From Mycetocola sp. (GTDB lineage: Bacteria > Actinomycetota > Actinomycetes > Actinomycetales > Microbacteriaceae): DNA of 54,435 nucleotides. Location of the stretch: positions 1-54,435 of the forward strand of contig NZ_JAODMP010000011.1 in the NCBI RefSeq assembly GCF_025464835.1, in the 5' to 3' direction. Position 1 is the stretch's first letter, and each line of letters starts with the position of its first letter. The notes under the pieces are model-generated. The model did not search any database. It saw only the letters and a program-made list of their open reading frames with translations, and was not told the origin of the DNA. The translations under genes were made by a program, and so were the position numbers. Below are positions 8,958 through 17,273 of this stretch, piece after piece.

Positions 8958-10325
8958 TCAGGCGCTGAGGAAGCCCAACAGGTCCTGGCGGGTGAGAACA
9001 GCTAGCGGGTTACCGTTTCGGGCCACTATCAGAGCGTCGGACGCCTTCAACGCTTCCCAAGCCGCCGCCAGCGTCTCCCCGGATCCGATGACCGGCAGTG
9101 GACGCTGATTGACGGTCGCGATGGCATCCGTCATCTTCGCATCCCCTGAGAAGACGCTGTCCAGGAGGGAGCTTTCGGAGACCGCCCCGAGCACTTCGCC
9201 CATGACGACGGGGGGTTCGGCGCTGAGCACGGCCAGCTGGGATACCCCGTGCCTGGTCATCACACTGATCGCGTCGTGCACGGTGTCGGTAGGCCGAACG
9301 TGCAGCAGCGGGGGGAGCTCGCCTGTCCGGGCGCGGACGACGTCTGCGACGGTGCGTTCCTCGGTCGCCTCCTCGAGGAAGCCGTACGAGCGCATCCACT
9401 GGTCATTGAAAATCTTGGCGAGGTAGCCGCGGCCGCCGTCGGGCAGGAGCACGACGACGACGTCGTCCGGGCCAAGCTCACGGGCCGCTTTGAGGGCAGC
9501 AACGACAGCCATACCGCTCGATCCGCCGACGAGGAGACCTTCCTCGAGGGCGAGCCTGCGCGTCATCGCGAAGGACTCGGCATCCGACACCGCGATCACC
9601 TCATGTACGACGCCCGGGTCGTATGCGCCGGGCCACATGTCCTCGCCGACCCCCTCGACCATGTATGGCCGGCCGGTCCCGCCTGAGTAGACCGAACCTT
9701 CGGGGTCTGCGCCGATGATGCGAATGGCCCCATTGGACACCTCACGCAGGTACCGGCCGGTGCCGGTGATCGTTCCGCCGGTGCCGACGCCGGTCACGAA
9801 ATGGGTGATGCGGCCGTCGGTGTCGTTCCAGATTTCGGGACCCGTGGTCTCGTAGTGGCTGAGCGGGCCGTTCTGGTTGAAGTACTGGTCGGGCTTGTAC
9901 CCGCCGGGGATTTCGGCGGCGAGGCGGTCGGAGACGCTGTAATACGATTCCGGGTCCTCGGGGGCGACCGAGGTCGGCGTGACCACGACTTCGGCGCCGT
10001 ACGCGGTCAGCACGTTGCGCTTCTCCTCGCCGACCTTGTCAGGTACGACGAAGATGCAACGGTAGCCGCGCTGCTGGGCGACGAGGGCGAGGCCGACTCC
10101 GGTGTTGCCGCTCGTCGGTTCGACGATGGTTCCTCCCGGTTTCAGCTGGCCGGATGCCTCGGCGGCGTCGAGAATGCGGACGGCGATGCGGTCCTTCACG
10201 CTTCCGCCTGGGTTGAGGTATTCCACCTTCGCCAGCACCGTGGCGCTGATGCCGTCGGTCACCCGGTTGAGTTTGACCAGCGGGGTGTTTCCCACGAGAT
10301 CGACAATGCTCTCTGCGTACTTCAC
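8958..10325 (-). CDS. cbs: Cystathionine beta-synthase
   Basis: PLP-dependent beta-replacement enzyme of 455 residues that condenses serine (or O-acetylserine) with homocysteine. The catalytic domain runs from residue 1 to about 330, with the PLP lysine K44 in NPGGSVKDR, the PTSGNTG substrate loop, and the GVGTGGTITG phosphate-binding loop. The C-terminal part from about 345 carries a tandem CBS-domain pair (LHVRPTDTVHDAISVMTRHGVSQLAVL and a second repeat ending LAVLTRQDLLGFL), absent from plain cysteine synthases and typical of actinobacterial CBS. The GTG start at 10325 is chosen because upstream codons do not continue the fold; its ribosome-binding site is weak. It leads the cbs-metB pair. 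Confidence 0.93.
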   Translation of the reverse strand: MKYAESIVDLVGNTPLVKLNRVTDGISATVLAKVEYLNPGGSVKDRIAVRILDAAEASGQLKPGGTIVEPTSGNTGVGLALVAQQRGYRCIFVVPDKVGEEKRNVLTAYGAEVVVTPTSVAPEDPESYYSVSDRLAAEIPGGYKPDQYFNQNGPLSHYETTGPEIWNDTDGRITHFVTGVGTGGTITGTGRYLREVSNGAIRIIGADPEGSVYSGGTGRPYMVEGVGEDMWPGAYDPGVVHEVIAVSDAESFAMTRRLALEEGLLVGGSSGMAVVAALKAARELGPDDVVVVLLPDGGRGYLAKIFNDQWMRSYGFLEEATEERTVADVVRARTGELPPLLHVRPTDTVHDAISVMTRHGVSQLAVLSAEPPVVMGEVLGAVSESSLLDSVFSGDAKMTDAIATVNQRPLPVIGSGETLAAAWEALKASDALIVARNGNPLAVLTRQDLLGFLSA

Positions 10326-10478
10326 ATGCGTCCGTTCGGTGATGGTGTGGTGTGCGTCGGGCGCGGATCCATGCGGCCCGGGGAGCGGCTCGTGGCCGCC
10401 TGTTCGAGCCTAGCCGCTGGTCCTGTTCTGTTACAGGTTCCGAGCTGAGCTGCTGCCTCGGCGCTCTCGGTCGAAAGC

Positions 10479-10507
10479 GGACGGCGCCCCTTCTGGGGGA
10501 GCCGTCC
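10479..10507. other. Strong hairpin in the cbs / DUF3105 divergent spacer
   Basis: GGACGGC-G-CCCC, loop TTCT, GGGG-GA-GCCGTCC forms a stable stem with a small bulge. It sits in the roughly 300-base spacer between divergently transcribed genes, where a terminator is not expected, so it may structure the DUF3105 leader. Nothing else recognisable lies in this spacer. Confidence 0.45.
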
Positions 10508-10627
10508 CGGGCATCCGTTCACCGCGCTCTCAGCAAACGGGATTTCGGGGTTCTAAGCTGGACGCACACCCGGATTGTCTGCGCGCGTGACGCCATGCCG
10601 GGCTTTCCCGATACACGAGAGGCCACA

Positions 10628-11323
10628 GTGACCCCGCGAAGCGATTCCCCCGGTAGCAAGAGCGGCAACCCTGCGAAGCAGTTGACGATCAAGGAGCAGC
10701 GTGCCGAACAGCGCGCGCAAAAGGTCGAGGCGTTCAAGAGGGAGCAGGCGAAGAAGCGTCGCACCAAGAAGATCGGCATCATCTCGGCCATCGTCGCCGG
10801 TGTCGCGGTGCTGGCTCTTCTGGTCACGTCCCTGATCCTCACGACGCCGAGAAGCGCAAGCTACACCGCGGGCGGTTCAGGAGCCAAGATCGAGGGCGTG
10901 GAGACGTTCCAGAACACGAACAACCACGTGCAGACGAGTGTGGAATACGCGCAGACACCTCCAGCCGGTGGCGACCACAACCCGGCGTGGCTGAACTGTG
11001 GCATCTACACAGAACCGCAGCCAAACGAGAATGCCGTCCACTCGCTTGAGCACGGGGCGATCTGGGTCACCTATGACCCGTCGATCTCCGCCGAAGAGCT
11101 CGACCTGCTCAAGACGAAGCTGCCATCCACCTTCGTGATCCTCTCCCCCTTCGAGGGTCTGCCGTCGCCGATCGTCCTCTCCGTCTGGAACACCCAGCTG
11201 CAGGTCGACAAAGCCTCGGATGAGCGCATCTCTGAGTTCTTCGAGGAGTACTGGAGGAGCGGCGACGTTCCCGAGCCGAACGCACCGTGCACCGGTGCCG
11301 TCGACGGACCAGGCAAGGCGTAA
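10628..11323 (+). CDS. DUF3105 membrane-anchored protein
   Basis: 231-residue protein with a charged, coiled-coil-prone cytoplasmic N-terminus (IKEQRAEQRAQKVEAFKREQ), one membrane helix at about residues 50-72 and an extracytoplasmic DUF3105 domain. Family hallmarks are visible: TPPAGGDHNPAWLNCGIY, NENAVHSLEHGAIWVTY (His/Glu-rich) and the C-terminal CTG motif. Function of the family is unknown; the conserved His residues suggest metal binding. The GTG at 10628 is chosen over the in-frame ATG at 10594 because CGAGAGG lies five bases upstream. The next gene, DUF305, follows without a gap, and the two families are often found together. Confidence 0.85.
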   Translation: MTPRSDSPGSKSGNPAKQLTIKEQRAEQRAQKVEAFKREQAKKRRTKKIGIISAIVAGVAVLALLVTSLILTTPRSASYTAGGSGAKIEGVETFQNTNNHVQTSVEYAQTPPAGGDHNPAWLNCGIYTEPQPNENAVHSLEHGAIWVTYDPSISAEELDLLKTKLPSTFVILSPFEGLPSPIVLSVWNTQLQVDKASDERISEFFEEYWRSGDVPEPNAPCTGAVDGPGKA

Positions 11324-11372
11324 GTTGACTGGCCCCGCCTTCGAGACGGATGCCGTGGCATCCGAGGAGTCG

Positions 11373-12038
11373 ATGGCCCCCGTTTCACGGCGACGGTCAC
11401 CGCTCGCCCTGCTCCTGCTCGCCCTTGCCGTTGTGGTCGTCGTCGGTATCGTCGCGTTCTCCGTCGGCCGCCTGTCGACACTGGGCGATCCGACGCCGAC
11501 GAACACGAGTGCGGAGGCTGGGTTCGCCCGTGACATGCAGACCCACCATGACCAGGGCGTCGAGTTGTCGATGATCATTCGCGACCTGACCGACGACGAA
11601 GCGGTTCGGCTGCTCGCCTACGACATCGCGCTGACCCAGGGTGGGCAATCGGGCAGGATGAGCGGCTGGCTCGACATCTGGCGCCTGCCTGCGCACTCCA
11701 GCGAGCCGCAGATGACCTGGATGATGCGCCCCACCCTCGAAGGCGCCGGGCACGACCACGGCACGGATGAGAGCGCCCATAAGCCGGGCGAACCGATGCC
11801 AGGGCTGGCGACGCCTGAGCAGATCGCGGAGCTCAAGAGCCTCACGGGGGTTGCCGCCGAGCGGATGTTCCTCGAGCTCATGATCGCCCACCACGTCGGC
11901 GCGATCGACATGGCCAACGCCGTGCTCGACCGCAGCACGAACGAGACGGTGCGTACCTTCGCCACCGGAGTGGTGGAGAGCCAGGAATCCGAGATCGACC
12001 TGATGAACGAGATGCTCGCGGAGCGCCCGGCCCCGTAG
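11373..12038 (+). CDS. DUF305 ferritin-like membrane-anchored protein
   Basis: 221-residue protein: short basic N-terminus, one membrane anchor at about residues 9-30, then a DUF305 domain. The two family signatures are present, FARDMQTHHDQGVELS and ELMIAHHVGAIDMAN, each with a His-His pair that in this ferritin-like four-helix fold could bind metal. Role is not established; homologues are often near copper or redox genes. The start is uncertain: ATG 11373 is preceded by GAGGAG, but GTG 11355 and TTG 11325 (one base after the DUF3105 stop) are in frame. It is cotranscribed and probably translationally coupled with DUF3105. Confidence 0.82.
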   Translation: MAPVSRRRSPLALLLLALAVVVVVGIVAFSVGRLSTLGDPTPTNTSAEAGFARDMQTHHDQGVELSMIIRDLTDDEAVRLLAYDIALTQGGQSGRMSGWLDIWRLPAHSSEPQMTWMMRPTLEGAGHDHGTDESAHKPGEPMPGLATPEQIAELKSLTGVAAERMFLELMIAHHVGAIDMANAVLDRSTNETVRTFATGVVESQESEIDLMNEMLAERPAP

Positions 12039-12083
12039 GCGCGTCCGCTCGCGGGGCGGTTGCGGCATCCGATGCGTTGCGTA

Positions 12084-12140
12084 CATCCGTCACAAACGTC
12101 GACTTTCGCACCGCAATTCGGGCATTCGGGACGGACGAAC
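12084..12140. repeat. 57-bp palindromic repeat, copy 1
   Basis: Begins CATCCGTCACAAACG and ends GGCATTCGGGACGGACGAAC. It matches copy 2 (12167-12223) at 48 of 57 positions. The ends CATCCGTC and GACGGACG can pair. Confidence 0.8.
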
Positions 12141-12166
12141 GCCGGGCCACGGGAGCCCGCGAACCC

Positions 12167-12223
12167 CATCCGTCACAAACGCCGGTTTCTGCACCGCGAA
12201 GCCGGCATTCGGGACGGACGAAC
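12167..12223. repeat. 57-bp palindromic repeat, copy 2
   Basis: Same family as copy 1. An inner stem GCCGGTTTC with GAAGCCGGC (one G-T pair) nests inside the outer CATCCGTC/GACGGACG pairing, so the single-stranded form is a long hairpin. Nothing else is recognisable in the 318-base gap before the next gene. Confidence 0.82.
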
Positions 12224-12356
12224 ACCTCCCGCTCGCACTCGGACGGCACCGTGCGCTCCGCCGACATCCCGGATGACCTTTCTCCACAGGGCGCCTGTTG
12301 TCCACAGATTTCGGCGTCCAGCCGCTACCGGACCTGTCTGGTGAAACTGTTGACGG

Positions 12357-13328
12357 ATGCGCATCCCCCGTCGGCTTCCGTCCGAGCTTGCCCCCGCTTT
12401 CACCGTTGCCGAAGCTCGCCAACTCGGCGTCGGGAGATCTCGCCTCGCCGCCGCAGACCTCGAGCGCCCGTTCCACGGTGTCCGTTCGTCACTTCCCGCG
12501 GGCGCGCTCGATGACGTTTCTACGGGACGGGCGCAGCACATACGCGCGGAGGTAGTGCGCCTGACCCACGCCTACGCGTCACGGATGCGGCCGACTGAGT
12601 TTTTCAGTCACACGACGGCTGCGGTTCTCTGGGGCCTGCCGCTTCCGCTTCTCGGCGATCGACTTCTCGACGTGTCGGTATCCCGCCCCAGACGGGCGCC
12701 GCGCGGTGCGAATGTCCGCGGGCACGAGATCGACTCGCGCCTCTTCCATCTCACCGTCCATGACGGCCTGCGACTCACCACGCCGGCATCGACCTGGGCA
12801 ACGCTCGGCACCGTGCTCAGCCCATACGACCTCGTCGCCGTCGGCGACGCCATCGTGTGCATCCGGGGATCAGCGGGCGGCATGCCCGGCCCGGCTCCCC
12901 TGGCGACGCTCGACCAGCTGCGCGCCGCGATCGACGCCGGGCGACGACCCGGCATCGGCGCGCTCCGGAATGCGTTCGGGCGCATCCGGACCGGTTCCTG
13001 GTCGCGGCTCGAAAGCTGGGTGCGGCTCATCCTCATGGACGCAGGACTTCCAGAACCGGAGCTGAACTTCGACGCATATGACGGTGAGGGCCGATTCCTC
13101 GGATGCATCGACCTCGCTTACCCGGACCTCAAGATCGCCATCGAGTACGAGGGCGAGCATCACTGGATGACGGCCGAGCAGTTCCAGCACGACATCGACC
13201 GACTCAACCGGTTGGTCGAAAACGGATGGCGCATCGTGCGGCTCACGAAGCGGCACGTGTTCGCGGATCCGGCCGAGGTCGTGCGGCGTGTATCGCTGGC
13301 GCGCGAACAGCGGGCAGTGTCGTGGTGA
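12357..13328 (+). CDS. DUF559 endonuclease-domain protein with AbiEi-like N-terminus
   Basis: 323-residue protein. The N-terminus (FTVAEARQLGVGRSRLAAADLERPFHGV) is a winged-helix of the AbiEi-antitoxin type, and residues about 80-180 form the usual middle region of such proteins. The C-terminal domain from about 215 has a PD-(D/E)xK-like nuclease core: E in RLESWVR, D in GCIDLAYP, and E-x-E in IAIEYEGEHHW, as in DUF559/Vsr-like enzymes. Many actinobacteria carry several orphan copies and the role is unknown. It has no cognate toxin next to it. It is bracketed closely by two pairs of palindromic repeats, the nearest 9 bases after its stop. Despite the N-terminus, I would not call it an antitoxin. 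Confidence 0.78.
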   Translation: MRIPRRLPSELAPAFTVAEARQLGVGRSRLAAADLERPFHGVRSSLPAGALDDVSTGRAQHIRAEVVRLTHAYASRMRPTEFFSHTTAAVLWGLPLPLLGDRLLDVSVSRPRRAPRGANVRGHEIDSRLFHLTVHDGLRLTTPASTWATLGTVLSPYDLVAVGDAIVCIRGSAGGMPGPAPLATLDQLRAAIDAGRRPGIGALRNAFGRIRTGSWSRLESWVRLILMDAGLPEPELNFDAYDGEGRFLGCIDLAYPDLKIAIEYEGEHHWMTAEQFQHDIDRLNRLVENGWRIVRLTKRHVFADPAEVVRRVSLAREQRAVSW

Positions 13329-13336
13329 CGGCACCC

Positions 13337-13396
13337 GTTCATCCGGCCCACCTGCAGGCTCCCGCCGCCGTTTCCCGGCATTCGCGACGGACGAAC
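13337..13396. repeat. 60-bp palindromic repeat, copy 3
   Basis: Begins GTTCATCCGGCCC and ends GGCATTCGCGACGGACGAAC; 56 of 60 positions match copy 4. The end is shared with copies 1 and 2, so all four belong to one family. Confidence 0.82.
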
Positions 13397-13419
13397 CGTC
13401 GGCACGCACGACGGCATGC

Positions 13420-13479
13420 GTTCATCCGTCCCATCTACAGGCTCCCGCCGCCGTTTCCCGGCATTCGCGCCGGACGAAC
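13420..13479. repeat. 60-bp palindromic repeat, copy 4
   Basis: Begins GTTCATCCGTCCC and ends GGCATTCGCGCCGGACGAAC. The terminal GTTCATCCG pairs with CGGACGAAC. It stands 23 bases after copy 3 in the same orientation. Confidence 0.82.
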
Positions 13480-13560
13480 CGAACCCAGGCCCCTCTCCGC
13501 CCCACCCTCCGATTGCGTCGTCGCGATCCGGCGATGGGCTGCGCCAGCCTCGACTCACGT

Positions 13561-14094
13561 GCGGCGGCGACACCGACGGCGACGGCGACGGCCACTGCCG
13601 CTGCCGCTGCCGCTGCCACTGCCACTGCCACTGCCGCTGCCGCTGCCGCGCTGCCACCCGGAGCATCCATCTCGCCTACGCCGCAATCCACAGTCGCGGT
13701 CCCGGAACTTGAGCCAGGAACGGTAGTCCCAACGGGAACGTTCATCGGCGACGACCACATCTCCGGCGACGTCGAGGTGTCACGTCGGTCGGTACCGTCG
13801 AACTTCGGTTGCTCGACGTCCGCTCGGAATACGAGGGCGAGACGGCCATGCGCTGGTCTGCGATCACGGTGGAACCACACGCGGGATGCAACACCATGAT
13901 GAGCCGATCCCTCCCATATGCCCCCTACGAAGGAACCCGACCAGTCGTTTCCTGTGATGACTCAGATCGTCGAGGGGAATTCCGGTTCTCTTCGGACGCT
14001 GCTGATCATCAACACGGACCACAGAGCTCGCCGAGAGCTCTCGACAGCTGCCATCGACGGGACGCTTCCCGACATGCGACCCGGCTCACGGTGA
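13561..14094 (+). pseudogene. Decayed secreted protein with Ala/Thr linker
   Basis: Protein-like sequence continues only if frames are changed. One frame gives an (Ala-Thr)-rich linker followed by PELEPGTVVPTGTFIGDDHI. From about 13780 a second frame continues with VGTVELRLLDVRSEYEGE. From about 13965 a third frame gives RTLLIINTDHRARRELST and ends at a TGA at 14092-14094. The pieces resemble an actinobacterial surface lipoprotein with a low-complexity linker, but no signal peptide remains; the 5' end is replaced by the palindromic repeats. At least two frameshifts are needed, so this is a pseudogene rather than an expressed gene. I do not recognise the family with confidence. Confidence 0.5.
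13591..13648 (+). repeat. Hexanucleotide tandem repeat (GCCRCT)n
   Basis: About nine consecutive units of GCCGCT or GCCACT, preceded by a short GACGGC run. In the coding frame of the decayed gene it encodes alternating Ala and Thr/Ala. Such runs slip easily and may have caused frameshifts in this gene. Confidence 0.85.
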
Positions 14095-14127
14095 AGGACT
14101 CCGGCGAGACCGGCGGGCGTCTGCGGC

Positions 14128-14313
14128 GTGACTTCCGAGGACAAAGTCCCGCGGAGCTACACCGTCGCCCATGACGACCTCGCGGATGAAGTCGCCGCAC
14201 GGCTGGGTATCTCCGTGAGAGACCTGCGCTATCTCAACCCGATGTGCTTGGACGCGCGGAAACGCATCCTCGAGGTGAATAAGGCGCTCAACCGGAGCAA
14301 AGCGCACAGCTAG
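14128..14313 (+). pseudogene. LysM-like domain fragment
   Basis: 61 codons from a GTG. SYTVAHDDLADEVAARLGIS followed by VRDLRYLNP and a terminal ILEVNKALN is the pattern of a LysM peptidoglycan-binding module (YTV-x-GDTL...A...G-V...L...LN). There is no ribosome-binding site, and the frame is closed at 14094, just upstream. It is best read as the C-terminal end of the decayed protein at 13561-14094. It could in principle be a short independent gene. Confidence 0.5.
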
Positions 14314-14319
14314 CAACGC

Positions 14320-16203
14320 TCAATCGACGAGCGGCCGGCTCCCCAGCTGCTCCTCGAACATCCGCGTGTACGTGCCGTCCAGGGCGAGCAGTTCCGCGTG
14401 CGTGCCCTGTTCGGCGATCCGCCCATCCTGGATCACGAAGATCACGTCGGCCTGCACGATCGTCGAAAGACGGTGCGCGATGGCGATGGTCGTGCGTCCA
14501 GCGGATGCCGCCTCAAGCGCCCGCTGGACCACCCGCTCCGAGAGGGTGTCAAGAGCGCTGGTCGCCTCGTCGAGCACCAGCACCGGCGGGTCCTTCAGCA
14601 GGACGCGGGCGATGGCGATGCGCTGCTTCTCCCCGCCGGACAGGCGGTAACCCCGCTCCCCGACGACCGTCTCGTAGCCCTGCTCGAACGACACGATCGT
14701 GTCGTGGATGTTCGCCGCGCGCGCCGCCTGCTCGAGTTCGAGGTCGGTCGCATCCGGTTTCGCGTACCGGAGGTTGTCGGCGATCGTCGCGTGGAAAAGG
14801 TAGGTCTCCTGGCTGACGATGCCGATGTGAGAGACGAGTGACTCCGCCGTGAGGTCGCGCACATCCGTGCCGGCGAAGAGCACCCGTCCGCCGGTCGCGT
14901 CGTAGAACCGCGGCACGAGGTAGGACACTGTGGTCTTCCCAGCCCCACTCGGCCCGACGAAGGCCGCGAACTGCCCAGGCTGGATCGAGAACGACACACG
15001 GTCGAGGGTGGGCCGGGACCCCTGAGCGGCGTCCGGGTAACGGAAGGAGACCTCGTCGAACGCGACGCTGCCGAGGCGACCCCCGGCATCCGCTACGGGA
15101 ACCGCACCCGGGCGATCAGCGATCGCCGGCTTGAGGTCCAGGTATTCGAAGATACGGGCGAAGAGGGCTCCGGATGTCTGCAGGTCAAGTCCCACCCGCA
15201 TCAGCGCCATCAGCGGGAACAGCAACCGCGACTGCACGGTGGTGAAGGCGACGATGGCGCCGGCCGTGATGTCGGGGGCGCCGCCGGCCATGAGCGATCC
15301 GGCCACCAGGTAGACGATCGCCGGGATCGATGAGAGGAAGATGTTGACCATGGCGAAGAACCATTGGCCGCTCATCGTCTGCTTCACCTGCAGGTGGACC
15401 TGCTCCTCGTTCGCACCTTGGTAACGCTGGATCTCGGCGGGTTGCTGGTTGAAGCTCTTCGACAGCAGCACACCGGAAACACTCAACGTCTCCTGCGTGA
15501 TGGCCGTCATATCGGAGAGGGATTCCTGCGTCTTCGTGGCGATCCTCGCCCGTACCTGCCCGACACGACGCTGCGCGATCACGAGGATGGGCATCAGCAC
15601 GAGCGCAACGACCGTGAGCTGCCAGTTGATCAGCAGCATGGCGACGAACGCCGCGAGCACGGTCACCGTGTTGCCGAGCACGCTGGCGATCGTGTTGCTG
15701 AGCGCACCGGCGACTCCGCCCACGTCGTTCTGCAGCCGCGACTGGATCACCCCGGTCTTGGTCCTGGTGAAGAAGCCCAGTTCCATCGATTGCAGGCGGC
15801 GGAACAGCGCCACCCGGAGTTCCCCCATCACCGTGTTTCCGACCGTCGCGGTGAGCCACGTCTGCCAGACGCCGAGACCCGTGGCAATCACGTAGATCAG
15901 GATCATCACGCCGACGATCTGCCCCAGAGCCGGAAGGTTCGGTCCCCCGCTCTTCGGGAACAGCCCCTCGTCGAACGCCCGCTCGACGAGAAGCGGAGGC
16001 ACGACGCTCAACGCCGCACCGACCAACACGAGTGCGACGGTCAGGGTGATCTTCGCCCGGTGCGGCTGGAACAGCGTCACGATCCGCCGAAAGAGATGGG
16101 GTATCCGCGGCGCTTCGGCGTTGACGGCGCGCTGGGCTTCCTCATCGCCGCCGCCGCGCATGCGTCCACCGCCGCCGCGGCCACCGCTCCCATGCATACT
16201 CAT
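14320..16203 (-). CDS. ABC exporter, fused permease and ATPase
   Basis: 627-residue half-transporter of the MsbA/BmrA/LmrA type. A Gly/Arg-rich N-terminal tail precedes a six-helix membrane domain at about residues 50-345. The nucleotide-binding domain from about 375 has Walker A GPSGAGKTT, signature LSGGEKQR and Walker B VLVLDEATSALD, followed by the H-loop IAHRLST. All catalytic residues are intact, and it would act as a homodimer exporting lipids, drugs or peptides. The ATG at 16203 has no ribosome-binding site but is preceded by TAGGGT six bases upstream, suggesting a leaderless mRNA. It is not linked to the neighbouring sugar importer. Confidence 0.9.
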   Translation of the reverse strand: MSMHGSGGRGGGGRMRGGGDEEAQRAVNAEAPRIPHLFRRIVTLFQPHRAKITLTVALVLVGAALSVVPPLLVERAFDEGLFPKSGGPNLPALGQIVGVMILIYVIATGLGVWQTWLTATVGNTVMGELRVALFRRLQSMELGFFTRTKTGVIQSRLQNDVGGVAGALSNTIASVLGNTVTVLAAFVAMLLINWQLTVVALVLMPILVIAQRRVGQVRARIATKTQESLSDMTAITQETLSVSGVLLSKSFNQQPAEIQRYQGANEEQVHLQVKQTMSGQWFFAMVNIFLSSIPAIVYLVAGSLMAGGAPDITAGAIVAFTTVQSRLLFPLMALMRVGLDLQTSGALFARIFEYLDLKPAIADRPGAVPVADAGGRLGSVAFDEVSFRYPDAAQGSRPTLDRVSFSIQPGQFAAFVGPSGAGKTTVSYLVPRFYDATGGRVLFAGTDVRDLTAESLVSHIGIVSQETYLFHATIADNLRYAKPDATDLELEQAARAANIHDTIVSFEQGYETVVGERGYRLSGGEKQRIAIARVLLKDPPVLVLDEATSALDTLSERVVQRALEAASAGRTTIAIAHRLSTIVQADVIFVIQDGRIAEQGTHAELLALDGTYTRMFEEQLGSRPLVD

Positions 16204-16280
16204 GGATTCACCCTAACCCCGGCATCGGAGGACGGATGCCGGGGTCCGGGAGATCCGGACGTGGACGCTCGCTCGAGCGC

Positions 16281-17273
16281 CTATCCCTTGGTCGAACCGG
16301 CAAGCAGGCCGCGCACGAAGTAACGTTGCAGGCTGAAGAACACGATCAGCGGGATGACGAGCGACACGAACGCCGCAGCCGTCAGCCGTTGCCAGTCCTG
16401 CCCTCGAGTACCGGTCAGTTCAGCCAGCCTCTGAGTCAGTGGCGCGACATCCTGCGTGCCACCGGAGAAGATCAACGCGACAAGCAGGTCGTTCCACACC
16501 CAGAGGAACTGGAAGATGGCGACCGACGCGATGGCCGGGAGGGCAAGCGGCAGGACGATCCGGAAGAAGATCTGCCCGGGGCTGGCCCCGTCGACCCGCG
16601 CCGCCTCGATCACTTCGCCCGGGATCTCCGAGATGAAGTTGTGCAGCAGGAAGATGATGAGCGGAAGACCGAACATCGTGTGCGCGATCCACACCGGCAG
16701 GTAGTTCTGCTCGGGAATCATCGGCAGCACGTCGTGCAACTGGTTCTGCAGCGGGCGCAGGAACGTGGTGAACATCTGCAGCAGGGGCAGCAGTGCCATC
16801 TGGAGCGGCACGATCTGCAGGGCGAAGATCAGGATGAACAGCCAGTTCGATCCCCGGAACTTCATCCAGGCGAAGGAGTAGGCGGCCATCGCCCCGAGAA
16901 TGAGCGGGAAGATCGTTCCTGGGATGGCGATCGCCAGGGAGTTCACGAAGTATGAGCCCAGCTGCGGTGACGACTGGGAGGCGGAAAGAAGCACCTCGGA
17001 ATAGTTCTCGAAGGTGAATCCCGGGTTCTGGAAGATCGTCCACCAGCCGGTCGACTGGATCAGTTCGGCCGGGCGGAACGACGAGATGAACAGGCCGAAG
17101 GTGGGGATGGTCCAGAGAACCGCGATGACGAGGGAGGCAACGGTGGCTGTGCGCGATGTGAGCCGTCTCTTGACCCGTTTTGCTTTCGGGCCGACTTCAG
17201 CGTCGGCGCCCCGGGCGAGTCGGTTGCCGGTGTCAGGATCCGGCGTCGTGGCGGCGATCGGTGTGGTGCTCAT
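16281..17273 (-). CDS. aglG: Oligosaccharide ABC transporter permease (AglG/MalG type)
   Basis: 330-residue CUT1 permease with a long charged N-terminus, a first helix at about 50-70 and five more segments. The ATPase-docking EAA loop is EVIEAARVDGASPGQIFFRI. Its start overlaps the stop of the upstream permease as ATGA (17270-17273), a sign of translational coupling. With the upstream permease and binding protein it forms a three-gene importer of the AglEFG type (alpha-glucosides in rhizobia and streptomycetes). No ATPase gene is present, so it presumably uses a shared MsiK-like ATPase encoded elsewhere. The symbol rests on similarity of the binding protein. Confidence 0.87.
   Translation of the reverse strand: MSTTPIAATTPDPDTGNRLARGADAEVGPKAKRVKRRLTSRTATVASLVIAVLWTIPTFGLFISSFRPAELIQSTGWWTIFQNPGFTFENYSEVLLSASQSSPQLGSYFVNSLAIAIPGTIFPLILGAMAAYSFAWMKFRGSNWLFILIFALQIVPLQMALLPLLQMFTTFLRPLQNQLHDVLPMIPEQNYLPVWIAHTMFGLPLIIFLLHNFISEIPGEVIEAARVDGASPGQIFFRIVLPLALPAIASVAIFQFLWVWNDLLVALIFSGGTQDVAPLTQRLAELTGTRGQDWQRLTAAAFVSLVIPLIVFFSLQRYFVRGLLAGSTKG

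Noticed and set aside
12357-13328. Type IV toxin-antitoxin pair
   Set aside because: The N-terminus is AbiEi-like, but no AbiEii nucleotidyltransferase-type toxin gene is adjacent; the C-terminus is a DUF559 nuclease domain.
13337-13479. CRISPR array
   Set aside because: Units are palindromic along their whole length, only two stand in a row, spacing is irregular between pairs, and no cas genes are present.
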